Shown in pieces: positions 6,260-12,367 of a DNA stretch of 12,975 bases. Under the pieces are notes generated by a model, which was not told the DNA's origin, made no database searches, and saw nothing but the letters and a program-made list of their open reading frames with translations. The translations under genes and the position numbers were made by a program. Numbering within the stretch: the stretch's first letter is position 1; every line of letters starts with the position of its first letter. Source of the DNA: an uncultured Selenomonadales bacterium (GTDB lineage: Bacteria > Bacillota > Negativicutes > Selenomonadales > Selenomonadaceae); contig CALDHY010000055.1 in the NCBI GenBank assembly GCA_937901445.1, positions 1-12,975 of the forward strand. The letters run 5' to 3'.

Positions 6260-7108
6260 TTAAAACCCGACTACCTCGCCCGTTACAGGATTCACAATCT
6301 CCCCGCAAGGGGTCTGTTCAATATTTTCAGTGGCGGGTTCCCCGCAAGGGGTCTGAAACTCCAGTTGCGAATAATCCTCGCGGGCTGACGTGTGCCCGTC
6401 GTTGTCAACATAAGTGAACGTGGACTTCGTAACTACTGATTGGTCGCCTTGAATTGCTTCTTGCAAACCGGCACTCATAACGCCCCAGCGATTCAACAAT
6501 AACTTCAAAACTGTTTTACACGCCATTCTGTCAAAGTGTTTACTCCAGATTGACGAGGACCAATTTTTGGCTTTGTCTGCACGGTACGTTTGACTGAAAG
6601 TATCGGCGTGCTTTTCAATTTCTTCCTTCGTCATATACAACGACTTCTCGAAACCGTTATCAAGCCTCATAAATGCAACGTAGCCGATAATTTCCTCTGA
6701 AAGTTTTTCGCCGCGTATCAATTCGCCCGTGATGCAGTCCACGCCGCGAATTTCGCCCTCACGGACAACGCCGCTGTGCAACGCCGTATAACGCCCCGTG
6801 CGGTGCGCAAGCTGTACCAAGCCTTTAACGCCAATTTGGAACTGCGCCTTGTTGCCGAAAGGAATAATGTAGGCATAACCGAGAGTGGGGCTGATTGAAA
6901 GATTCAACGTCGCCGCAAGCCCCGCCGCCGCCAAAATCGATACAGGTTCGCACTTTTTGAACTGTTCGTTGCTGTTGTAAATCGTCAACAATGTTTGAAT
7001 GAAATTCGGAGCGTTTTTGTCCAAAACTTCAGTGAAACGCTTCTTTACGTTTTCCTGTGTCAACAACGCCGGCAAATCCTTATTCGCCAATTTTTCCTTG
7101 TTCGCCAT
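6260..7108 (-). CDS. recT: RecT-family single-strand annealing protein
   Basis: RecT-type proteins anneal complementary single strands during phage recombination, usually beside an exonuclease or single-strand binding protein. This 282-aa protein has the family pattern: RFTEVLDKNAPNFIQTLL near residue 24, AAAGLAATLNLSISPTLGYAYIIPFG in the middle, QFQIGVKGLVQLAHRTGRY, and DRMACKTVLKLLLNRWGVMS near residue 195. The start is ATG 7108 (MANKEKLANKD), after GGAGG; a TTG 30 bases upstream is less likely. The last 25-30 residues contain QTPCGE twice, encoded by two copies of a palindromic micro-repeat, so the tail looks expanded by repeat insertion. No RecE-like exonuclease is recognisable nearby. 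Confidence 0.92.
   Translation of the reverse strand: MANKEKLANKDLPALLTQENVKKRFTEVLDKNAPNFIQTLLTIYNSNEQFKKCEPVSILAAAGLAATLNLSISPTLGYAYIIPFGNKAQFQIGVKGLVQLAHRTGRYTALHSGVVREGEIRGVDCITGELIRGEKLSEEIIGYVAFMRLDNGFEKSLYMTKEEIEKHADTFSQTYRADKAKNWSSSIWSKHFDRMACKTVLKLLLNRWGVMSAGLQEAIQGDQSVVTKSTFTYVDNDGHTSAREDYSQLEFQTPCGEPATENIEQTPCGEIVNPVTGEVVGF
6301..6316 (-). repeat. Palindromic micro-repeat, copy A2 (in recT)
   Basis: Minus-strand core CAGACCCCTTGCGGGG, able to form a CCCC/GGGG hairpin. Read in frame it encodes QTPCG near the RecT C-terminus. Confidence 0.85.
6340..6355 (-). repeat. Palindromic micro-repeat, copy A1 (in recT)
   Basis: Identical 16-base core to the copy 39 bases away. The spacing is a multiple of three, so both are read in the same frame as QTPCGE. 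Confidence 0.85.
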
Positions 7109-7433
7109 TTTTCTTTTCCTCCTCAAAATATTCTTCAATAATTTTCAAAGTATCGAGCGGCTCAACCTTGTTTACTTTTGAAAAACCTTTTACGAGACGC
7201 GCCACCGCATAGACAAAATTAAAAGGGCTTGAAAGCGTCAGCATAACGTTGTTTATTACCCCGCCGTTTTTCATCAATTCCTCCAAATTTTCCGGCACTG
7301 CGCCGATTATCATATGGTAGCCGCGGTCTGCGCTGTATTCCATCAAATTCACGCTTTTTTTTGTAATTTCCGAACGTACCGTAGGTTCCGGTACAATTTT
7401 CAATTCGTCTGCCAAAATTTTCTTTATCTTCAT
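7080..7433 (-). CDS. Hypothetical protein upstream of recT, 117 aa
   Basis: The start is ATG 7433, overlapping the TGA of the previous gene (ATGA), with GAGGA just upstream. The protein begins MKIKKILADELKIVPEPTVR, has a hydrophobic central part (VMLTLSSPFNFVYAVARLV), and ends in a charged helix (IIEEYFEEEKKNGEQGKIGE). It overlaps the start of recT by 29 bases, so the two are probably co-translated and may work together in recombination. It does not look like a RecE/YqaJ exonuclease or a single-strand binding protein. I do not recognise the family. Confidence 0.65.
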   Translation of the reverse strand: MKIKKILADELKIVPEPTVRSEITKKSVNLMEYSADRGYHMIIGAVPENLEELMKNGGVINNVMLTLSSPFNFVYAVARLVKGFSKVNKVEPLDTLKIIEEYFEEEKKNGEQGKIGE

Positions 7434-7726
7434 TTTGTCCTCTTCCCGAAAAACGCCTTCATCCAATCTGCAGGCTCTTCTTTTTTTTCTCCCGCGAACA
7501 ACGGCCTCTGCGCCTCCGTCATCAAATTTTGAAACCCGTCACAGAGATTTTTATTTTCTTCAATGTACAGCTTCATTGCTTTTTCCACTTCGCGGCAAAA
7601 CACCGGCGATTCTCCGTTCATCTTTTTAATAAAGAGTAAGAATTGAAACTGCGCCAAAATTTTTTTGTCAACGCTGATGGCAATTTGTTTGGAAGAATTC
7701 CTTCTTAAGGTTCCGGTTTTAGGCAT
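7430..7726 (-). CDS. Hypothetical protein, possible ribbon-helix-helix DNA binder, 98 aa
   Basis: The N-terminus (MPKTGTLRRNSSKQIAISVD, then KKILAQFQFLLF) has a short basic strand followed by a helix, which resembles a ribbon-helix-helix fold, and residues 44-58 (VFCREVEKAMKLYIE) could be the second helix. The C-terminus is charged (KKEEPADWMKAFFGKRTK). ATG 7726 follows GGAGTG, it overlaps the upstream gene by 8 bases and the downstream one by ATGA. A small regulator or a recombination accessory is possible; the fold call is tentative. Confidence 0.6.
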   Translation of the reverse strand: MPKTGTLRRNSSKQIAISVDKKILAQFQFLLFIKKMNGESPVFCREVEKAMKLYIEENKNLCDGFQNLMTEAQRPLFAGEKKEEPADWMKAFFGKRTK

Positions 7727-8159
7727 CTTTCTTCACTCCGTTATGCTTGAAAAGGTCGTAGTAGGCATTGTCAAAATATTCTTCGTCGCCGGGGCATTCT
7801 TCGTTTTCGCCGTCCCCGCAATTTTCAAAGTGGAATTCAACTTCAGGGCAAAGTTCCTGCAATTTTTTCAACGCCTCAAGGTGCGCCACGTCTACCCAAT
7901 CTGTGCTGACCTCGTAGCTCACATACGCGCGCGTTTTTTGCGCCTCTTCAATCAGCGCGTCCATCGGCTGAATATATTTGTTGTCCCCGAAATAGAAAAC
8001 CTTGTCGCCTGCCACATAATGACGTGAAATGAAATCTCCCAAATTGTAGTCGTATTCGCGGCGGTCATCGCCCGCTTCATCGCGTACCAGCGCGCTTGCC
8101 ACATTGCAAAACAGCTCGGCGTTAAAGCCTGCCGGTACATTTAAAACCAACTTTACCAT
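7719..8159 (-). CDS. Hypothetical acidic phage protein, 146 aa
   Basis: The start is ATG 8159 (MVKLVLNVPAGFNAELFCNV), behind AAAGGAG; an upstream TTG lies inside a palindromic repeat and is rejected. The protein is strongly acidic, with DEAGDDRREYDYNLGDFISR near residue 27, a central segment IQPMDALIEEAQKTRAYVSY, and a C-terminal Asp/Glu-rich stretch (NCGDGENEECPGDEEYFDN). High acidity is common in DNA-mimic or protein-inhibitor phage products, but no specific family is evident. It opens the block of small genes leading to recT. Confidence 0.6.
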   Translation of the reverse strand: MVKLVLNVPAGFNAELFCNVASALVRDEAGDDRREYDYNLGDFISRHYVAGDKVFYFGDNKYIQPMDALIEEAQKTRAYVSYEVSTDWVDVAHLEALKKLQELCPEVEFHFENCGDGENEECPGDEEYFDNAYYDLFKHNGVKKDA

Positions 8160-8172
8160 TTTTTCTCCTTTC

Positions 8173-8188
8173 ACCCGCAAGGGGTCTG
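8173..8188 (-). repeat. Palindromic micro-repeat, copy B3
   Basis: Minus-strand GTATCAGACCCCTTGCGGGT; one base differs at the end of the hairpin arm. It lies 13 bases upstream of the acidic-protein start. Confidence 0.8.
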
Positions 8189-8189
8189 A

Positions 8190-8285
8190 TACCTACTAGC
8201 TCTCATGCTGCTCAGTTGTTGTTGAATTTCCCCCCACAAGGGGTCTGATACGCTCCCATTCCGAAATATCAATTCCGACGAATTC
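8190..8285 (-). pseudogene. Decayed fragment of the replication initiator gene, split by micro-repeats
   Basis: Two blocks match the intact initiator gene at about 9500-9555. Minus-strand CGTCGGAATTGATATTTCGG (followed by AATGGGAGC) corresponds to CGTCGGAACTGATACTTCGG, and CAACAACTGAGCAGCATGAG corresponds to CAACAACTGAGTGGCATAAG. In protein terms ELIFRNGS and QQQLSSMRAS match ELILRNGS and LQQLSGIRAS. Between and beside the blocks sit palindromic repeats. The interrupting insert is about 30 bases and keeps frame. There is no start, ribosome site or complete domain, so this is a remnant. The whole 8160-8334 gap holds only this scar and three repeats; no convincing promoter is visible. Confidence 0.65.
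8232..8247 (-). repeat. Palindromic micro-repeat, copy B2
   Basis: Minus-strand CAGACCCCTTGTGGGG, one C-to-T change from the core. It interrupts the decayed initiator fragment between the codons of ELIFRNGS and QQLSS. Confidence 0.8.
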
Positions 8286-8301
8286 CCCCGCAAGGGGTCT
8301 G
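8286..8301 (-). repeat. Palindromic micro-repeat, copy B1
   Basis: Minus-strand GTATCAGACCCCTTGCGGGG, exact core. Its flank (GTATC before, GGAATTC after) is shared with copy B2, which suggests the mobile unit is about 26-28 bases. Confidence 0.85.
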
Positions 8302-8334
8302 ATACACCTGAAAACCTGTTGCAGTCTTTCCTTT

Positions 8335-9300
8335 CTACCGCCTGCTTGAGCCTTTCAGCTCGATTGGCGGGCACATTTTTTTACACCTGTCATAAATTCG
8401 GCTGCCGTCCATTGTTTCGCCGCCGTCCGTCGGGTGATTGAATATCTGCTCCAACTCTGACAGCTTATAATTCGACGTCATTATTGTTTGAAGTTCGGCG
8501 TTGTACCGCTCATTGAAAAGGTTGCAAAGCGTGCTGCATACAAACCGCGTCGGCTTTTCCAGCCCTATATCGTCAAGTATCAAAGTCGGCACCGTGTACA
8601 GCGTTTCCAGTATGTCACTTTCACTTTTGGCTGTTCTTTCTTTGAAGCAGCCCCTCAGTTCCATTGAAATTGTCGGTACAGTTGCAAATATCACTTGCCG
8701 CCCTTGCCGCACTATTTCCTGCGCTATTATCGCCGTCAACAGGGTTTTCCCCGTTCCGACCGCGCCGTAAAAGTACACGCCTTGTTTCGGCAACTCGATT
8801 AACTTTTTCGCCGCACGGACTGCCAATTCGTTATTCTTGTCTACCTGATAATCTTCAAATTTTTTTCCGAGATATTGAGGCGGTATTTTTGACTTTATCG
8901 ACCGCCGCTCAATTTCGGCTTGCACTTGCCGCGCGTGTTCGTATTTGCAATTCGCGTACCTTATCACCACTTGCTGCATTGCGGCGTCGTATTTGATTTT
9001 CGGTACGCGCCCTTTCCAAGTCGTTTTTTGACACGGCAACCCTTGACAGCCGCAACATTTTTTTTGCTCTTGCTCTGCACGAAAGATTGTCCACGCTTCA
9101 AACGGCACCGTTACCCCGTATTGCTCAAAAATTCGTGAACTTGCCGTCTCCACTTCCGCCGGTACTTTCCGCGCGGGCGGCGGCTCCGGGTCTTTCGCGC
9201 TTTCTTCATTTACACTCCGCAAATGCCCGCTGTACCTTACCATTAATTCACTAAATTTCGCCTCCGGATATCCATTCAGGCTCGCGCTCTTCCCATCCAT
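8335..9300 (-). CDS. DnaC/DnaI-type helicase loader ATPase
   Basis: Helicase loaders place the replicative helicase at the phage origin. This 321-aa AAA+ protein has Walker A GAVGTGKT (179-186), Walker B LILDDIG (240-246), sensor-1 TSN (275-277) and a terminal RIYDR arginine motif (301-305). The N-terminal part has a cysteine cluster CCGCQGLPC at 82-90 and C118, like the zinc-binding region of DnaI-type loaders. ATG 9300 follows GAGGTG, which lies in a GA-rich hexanucleotide repeat; its first 50 bases overlap the end of the initiator gene, so the two are coupled. It is longer than DnaC (about 245 aa) and similar to DnaI (about 310 aa). Confidence 0.88.
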   Translation of the reverse strand: MDGKSASLNGYPEAKFSELMVRYSGHLRSVNEESAKDPEPPPARKVPAEVETASSRIFEQYGVTVPFEAWTIFRAEQEQKKCCGCQGLPCQKTTWKGRVPKIKYDAAMQQVVIRYANCKYEHARQVQAEIERRSIKSKIPPQYLGKKFEDYQVDKNNELAVRAAKKLIELPKQGVYFYGAVGTGKTLLTAIIAQEIVRQGRQVIFATVPTISMELRGCFKERTAKSESDILETLYTVPTLILDDIGLEKPTRFVCSTLCNLFNERYNAELQTIMTSNYKLSELEQIFNHPTDGGETMDGSRIYDRCKKMCPPIELKGSSRR

Positions 9301-9310
9301 TTTTTTTCAC

Positions 9311-9344
9311 CTCTCTTTCTCTTTCTCTTTCTTTTTTTTTCTCC
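9311..9344 (-). repeat. GA-rich hexanucleotide repeat at the helicase-loader ribosome site
   Basis: On the minus strand an A9 tract is followed by about three AAAGAG units and then the GAGGTG ribosome site of the loader gene. The same bases encode the KKKEREREREVKK tail of the initiator. Unit gain or loss would alter the tail and the spacing to the loader start. Confidence 0.7.
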
Positions 9345-9372
9345 TGAGTAACACTTAATAAACCCTGCGGTT

Positions 9373-9400
9373 TTCCACGATTCTTCCACGATTCTTCCAC
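9373..9400. repeat. 11-bp tandem repeats, possible origin iterons
   Basis: TTCCAC recurs at 9373, 9384 and 9395 at exact 11-bp spacing; the full unit TTCCACGATTC occurs twice plus a partial third, flanked on both sides by GGTTTTCC-type sequence. It lies inside the initiator gene, where lambdoid and many Firmicutes phages keep their origin. The TCTTCCACA at the end is a weak DnaA-box-like match. Confidence 0.55.
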
Positions 9401-9627
9401 AGGTTTTCCCGCAAATTCGCCTAACCGGTACACCTCGCGCTTGTGCTTTATCGCTCCCGCGTTTATCAGTGCGTTTCGCGCCGCGTCAAACGAACTGCTT
9501 GCTCTTATGCCACTCAGTTGTTGCAAGCTCCCGTTCCGAAGTATCAGTTCCGACGGATACCGCGCCGCGTTGAATTCACCCAGTATCGCAAAGAACAAGC
9601 TACGCGCGTTCGCCGAAAAACTCAAAA

Positions 9628-9740
9628 TTGCAAAAAAAAAGACCACCAAAATTGGCAGCCTTTTTCGTATCGATTTAAATTAAGATAATTAATCTCTGGG
9701 ATTATATGCTAAAGATTGTTCGCGCAGTTTTGTAATTCTG
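9628..9740 (-). repeat. Diverged duplicate of the htpX 3' end and terminator, copy 1
   Basis: This ~112-bp unit reads, on the minus strand, the last 16 htpX codons (RITKLREQSLAYNPRD and a stop), the AT-rich spacer, and the terminator. It matches 9755-9866 with three substitutions and one A less in the poly-A run; two substitutions change residues (A to T, N to D). The phage initiator starts exactly at its outer edge. It could be an attachment-site half, a recombination scar or a mis-join of strain variants. Confidence 0.85.
9632..9660 (-). terminator. Intrinsic terminator, copy 1
   Basis: Minus-strand GGCTGCCAA-TT-TTGGTGGTC folds into a 9-bp stem with three G-U pairs, followed by nine T residues. 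The wobble pairs form only in the minus-strand transcript. In this copy it reads into the truncated initiator. Confidence 0.7.
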
Positions 9741-9754
9741 AAAAGTTTAAATTT

Positions 9755-9866
9755 GCAAAAAAAAAAGACCACCAAAATTGGCAGCCTTTTTCGTGTCGAT
9801 TTAAATTAAGATAATTAATTTCTGGGATTATATGCTAAAGATTGTTCGCGCAGTTTTGCAATTCTG
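9755..9866 (-). repeat. Duplicated htpX 3' end and terminator, copy 2 (in place)
   Basis: The in-place copy of the unit, offset by 126 bases from copy 1. Fourteen unmatched bases (9741-9754) separate the two. Confidence 0.85.
9757..9786 (-). terminator. htpX terminator, copy 2
   Basis: Same hairpin as copy 1 followed by ten T residues on the minus strand, 29 bases after the htpX stop. Confidence 0.8.
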
Positions 9867-10678
9867 TCTTCAGTTGGAGGGTGTGTTGAAAAAAGATTTT
9901 TAAGTTTAACGCTTGCGCCTTCAAGCGGATTGACAATGAACATATGAGCTGTTGACGTTGAAGAATGTTCAAGCGTGTTTCTTTGCGCGTAGTATTCGAT
10001 TTTTTCAAGTGCGCTTGCAAGGTACATTGGATTTCCGCAAAGTTCGCCGCCGGTTTTATCTGCGTCATATTCTCTTGAACGTGAAATAGCCATTTGAATT
10101 AAGGAGGCGGCAAGCGGTGCAAGAATAATTGTTGCAAGCGTACCAAAAATACCGCCGTTATCATCGTCCGAACGCGTGCCGAAAATTGCGCCCCATTGTA
10201 CGATATTTGCAACCAGCGAAATTACGCCCGCCATTGACGCGGCAATAGTTCCTGTCAAAATATCACGGTGTTTAACGTGCGCCAATTCGTGACCGAGTAC
10301 GCCGGAAATTTCGTTATAATCCAACGCCTTCATTATTCCCGTTGTAACTGCAACTGCCGCATGATCGGGATTTCTGCCGGTTGCAAAGGCGTTTGGTACA
10401 TCGCTATCGATTATGTAGACGCGGGGCATTGGTAATTCTGCTTTTTGTGCAAGATTTTTTACAATGTTGAAAAGTTGCGGCGCGTCATTTTCTGAAACTT
10501 CTCGTGCATTGTACATTTTTAAAACCATTGAATCACTGAACCAGTAACTGAAAAAATTCATACCGAGCGAAATTGCCAGCATAATCGTTGCGCCGGTACT
10601 GCCGTTTATTGCGCCGCCAATAGCAACCATTAAGCCGGTTAGCAACGCCATTAAAATTGTTGTCTTTAAAATATTCAT
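9815..10678 (-). CDS. htpX: HtpX-like membrane zinc metalloprotease (M48)
   Basis: HtpX degrades misfolded membrane proteins, with its active site facing the cytosol. This 287-aa protein has two N-terminal membrane helices (about 5-25 and 30-48), the zinc motif HELAH at 130-134, and two further hydrophobic segments (about 143-163 and 178-198). The third zinc ligand is E203 in SRSREYDAD, and a conserved THPPTEDRI stands near the C-terminus. Length and order are those of the family. ATG 10678 follows a near-perfect GGAGGTG, it has its own terminators on both sides, so it is probably a single-gene unit. In copy 2 of the repeat the last 16 codons are intact. No break or missing residue is seen. 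Confidence 0.96.
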   Translation of the reverse strand: MNILKTTILMALLTGLMVAIGGAINGSTGATIMLAISLGMNFFSYWFSDSMVLKMYNAREVSENDAPQLFNIVKNLAQKAELPMPRVYIIDSDVPNAFATGRNPDHAAVAVTTGIMKALDYNEISGVLGHELAHVKHRDILTGTIAASMAGVISLVANIVQWGAIFGTRSDDDNGGIFGTLATIILAPLAASLIQMAISRSREYDADKTGGELCGNPMYLASALEKIEYYAQRNTLEHSSTSTAHMFIVNPLEGASVKLKNLFSTHPPTEDRIAKLREQSLAYNPRN

Positions 10679-10715
10679 AATTACACCTCCAAAAAAATTT
10701 TTTCAAGGCAACAAT

Positions 10716-10734
10716 ATTATAGCGTATTTGTCAA
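10716..10734 (-). promoter_or_regulatory. Possible htpX promoter region
   Basis: On the minus strand TTGACA (10734-10729) and TATAAT (10721-10716) both occur, but only 7 bases apart, so they cannot be a normal -35/-10 pair. TATAAT as a -10 with a weak T-rich -35 is plausible, because htpX needs a promoter between the upstream terminator and its ribosome site. Confidence 0.35.
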
Positions 10735-10737
10735 CAT

Positions 10738-10766
10738 AAAAAAAGCCGCTGCATTTCTGCAACGAC
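10738..10766 (-). terminator. Terminator of the gpmI-SH3 unit
   Basis: Minus-strand GTCGTTGCA-GAAA-TGCAGCGGC forms a 9-bp stem with a GAAA tetraloop and two G-U pairs, followed by seven T residues. It lies 18 bases after the SH3 gene stop. Confidence 0.88.
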
Positions 10767-10783
10767 TTTGAATTTGTAAAATT

Positions 10784-11254
10784 TTAATCAAGCGCAATGT
10801 AAGCGCGCAGGGCGTAACCTGTCATTCCCTGATATTCGACTTTGAAAAAATCATTTGCCGCATTGCTGATAAAACGTACACGCGCTCCGAGCGGCATTTG
10901 AATAATTTCTTCGGCTTGAACTGAAGGGGCAACTCTAAGCGTGATTGATTGGCGGCAATTTACAACAGTTCCATAACGATTAGAATTATTGGGCGATTGT
11001 GAAGAAAGATACTGCGCGAGTGCGTAGCCTATAAGCCCGTCATAGTTGATTTTGTAAAAACCGTTGCCCGCGTCGCCAAGATAACTGACAGCCTGCCCAA
11101 GTGGAATCTGTGCAAGTTCCGGCGCGTAAACTGAAGGATCGCTCCTAAGAGTAATTGATTCTCTGCAATTAACTACAAAAAGCGTGGTGTAAGCAAACGC
11201 CGTCGCCGCAAATGTAAAAGTTAAAAGCGTCAAAAGTAAAGTAACTTTTTTCAT
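10784..11254 (-). CDS. Exported protein with two bacterial SH3 (SH3b) domains, 156 aa
   Basis: The first ~21 residues (MKKVTLLLTLLTFTFAATAF) form a signal peptide, with cleavage likely after AFA. Two SH3b repeats follow at about 27-84 and 95-154, each with NCR-SITLR-PSV, a PLG turn and a final GLIGYALAQYL or GMTGYALRAYI. SH3b domains bind peptidoglycan or cell-wall peptides; with no catalytic domain this looks like a cell-wall adaptor or periplasmic sensor. The start lies 3 bases after the gpmI stop with only a weak ribosome site, so translation probably couples to gpmI. A functional link to glycolysis is not implied. The specific role is unknown. Confidence 0.88.
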   Translation of the reverse strand: MKKVTLLLTLLTFTFAATAFAYTTLFVVNCRESITLRSDPSVYAPELAQIPLGQAVSYLGDAGNGFYKINYDGLIGYALAQYLSSQSPNNSNRYGTVVNCRQSITLRVAPSVQAEEIIQMPLGARVRFISNAANDFFKVEYQGMTGYALRAYIALD

Positions 11255-11257
11255 AGC

Positions 11258-12367
11258 TTATTTCATTGTAACAAGATTTTTGCCTGTCATTTCGGCGGGA
11301 ATTTCCATACCTGCAAGCGTCAAAAGTGTTGGAGCAACGTCACAAAGTGCGCCGCTTTCAACTTTTGCAACTCTGTCAGAAACAACAATAATCGGTACGG
11401 GGTTGGTTGTATGAGCAGTGAACGGTTCTTTTAAATCGTAGTCAAACATTTTATCGGCGTTGCCGTGATCTGCGATAATTACAACTTCGCCGCCGACTTT
11501 CTTCATACAAGCAACAAAAATACCAACGCAAGTATCGACAGTTTCAACCGCCTGTACAGCCGCCTTCATTACGCCGGTATGTCCGACCATATCGCCGTTT
11601 GCAAAGTTCAAAATTATGAAGTCGTATTTTTCGGAAAGAATAGCTTCAGCAACTTTCAAAGTAACTGTAGGCGCGCTCATTTCCGGTTTAAGGTCGTAAG
11701 TTGCAACTTTTGGTGAAGGTACCAAAATTCTGTCTTCGCCCTTGTACGGTTCCTCAACGCCGCCGTTAAAGAAGAAAGTTACGTGAGCATATTTTTCAGT
11801 TTCAGCGATACGAAGTTGAGTTAAGCCGGCTTTACTGATAGTTTCGCCGAGACCGTTTGAAACAGTTTCCGGCGGGTAAGCAACGGTAACATTCAAGCCT
11901 TCCTCGTATTGCGCCATTGTAACGAAAGGTACAGCTTTTAATTCTTCGACGCGCGGGAAGCCTTCAAATTTATCATCTGTGAAAGCGTGCGTCATTTCAC
12001 GTCCGCGATCGGGGCGGAAATTGAAGAAAATAATTCCGTCATTTGGTTTAACGCCGTCATAATCGCCAATAACAACAGGGATAACAAATTCATCAGTAAC
12101 TTTATTATCGTAGGATTCTTTGATAGCGGTTGCAGAATCAGATTTGCGAGGCGCGTCAGCCTTTGCAATGGCGTTGTAAGCTTTTTCTACACGATCCCAA
12201 CGTTTATCTCTGTCCATAGCATAGTAACGCCCGGATACTGTGGCAATTTGTCCAATGCCAATCTCTTTGATTTTGTCTTCAAGTTCAGCCAAAAATTCTC
12301 CGCCGGAACTTGGAGGGACGTCGCGCCCGTCTAAGAAAGCGTGAACGTAAACTTTGTTAACGCCTTT
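11258..12367 (-). CDS. gpmI: Cofactor-independent phosphoglycerate mutase (N-terminus lost at a sequence join)
   Basis: GpmI interconverts 3- and 2-phosphoglycerate in glycolysis with two Mn ions. About 368 of the usual ~510 residues are present. Visible signatures are HAFLDGRDVPP, GRYYAMDRDKRWDRV, FFNFRPDRGRE, NGDMVGHTG, ADHGNADKM and AHTTNPVP; these hold the distal metal ligands and substrate arginines. The first residues of the family, with the nucleophile serine and N-terminal metal ligands, are missing. Upstream of GVNKVYVHAF the frame meets TGA at 12373-12371, where an unrelated sequence starts. An ATG at 12292 gives a shorter in-frame piece but is internal, because the homologous codons continue up to 12367. 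The gene is therefore probably intact in its genome and cut by a join here. Confidence 0.9.
   Translation of the reverse strand, partial: KGVNKVYVHAFLDGRDVPPSSGGEFLAELEDKIKEIGIGQIATVSGRYYAMDRDKRWDRVEKAYNAIAKADAPRKSDSATAIKESYDNKVTDEFVIPVVIGDYDGVKPNDGIIFFNFRPDRGREMTHAFTDDKFEGFPRVEELKAVPFVTMAQYEEGLNVTVAYPPETVSNGLGETISKAGLTQLRIAETEKYAHVTFFFNGGVEEPYKGEDRILVPSPKVATYDLKPEMSAPTVTLKVAEAILSEKYDFIILNFANGDMVGHTGVMKAAVQAVETVDTCVGIFVACMKKVGGEVVIIADHGNADKMFDYDLKEPFTAHTTNPVPIIVVSDRVAKVESGALCDVAPTLLTLAGMEIPAEMTGKNLVTMK

Larger units (their letters stand above)
9251..9631 (-). pseudogene. Replication initiator (DnaD/O-like winged helix), 5'-truncated at the phage-host join
   Basis: The readable part starts abruptly with ILSFSANARSLFFAILGEFN and continues ELILRNGSLQQLSGIRASSS and FDAARNALINAGAI, a typical winged-helix N-terminal domain of phage replisome organisers (the family normally reads something like fYdwle-n-LSanAr). 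About 20 residues that should precede are missing because the host-type duplicated terminator starts at 9631. The only in-frame start (TTG 9649) lies inside that terminator and has no ribosome site. The middle encodes a polar linker with 11-bp DNA repeats, the end is a Lys/Glu/Arg-rich low-complexity tail. It overlaps the helicase-loader start by 50 bases. It was probably the phage initiator acting with that loader. Confidence 0.7.

Noticed and set aside
6293..8306. The repeated hairpins as a CRISPR array
   Set aside because: Copies are irregularly spaced, partly inside recT, and there are no uniform spacers or cas genes.
8171..8374. Minus-strand 67-codon frame after dnaC as a gene
   Set aside because: The start is a GTG inside dnaC without a ribosome site, and the frame is made of the decayed initiator blocks and three micro-repeats.
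10716..10734. TTGACA and TATAAT as a complete sigma-70 promoter
   Set aside because: The hexamers are 7 bases apart instead of about 17; kept only as a weak promoter region.
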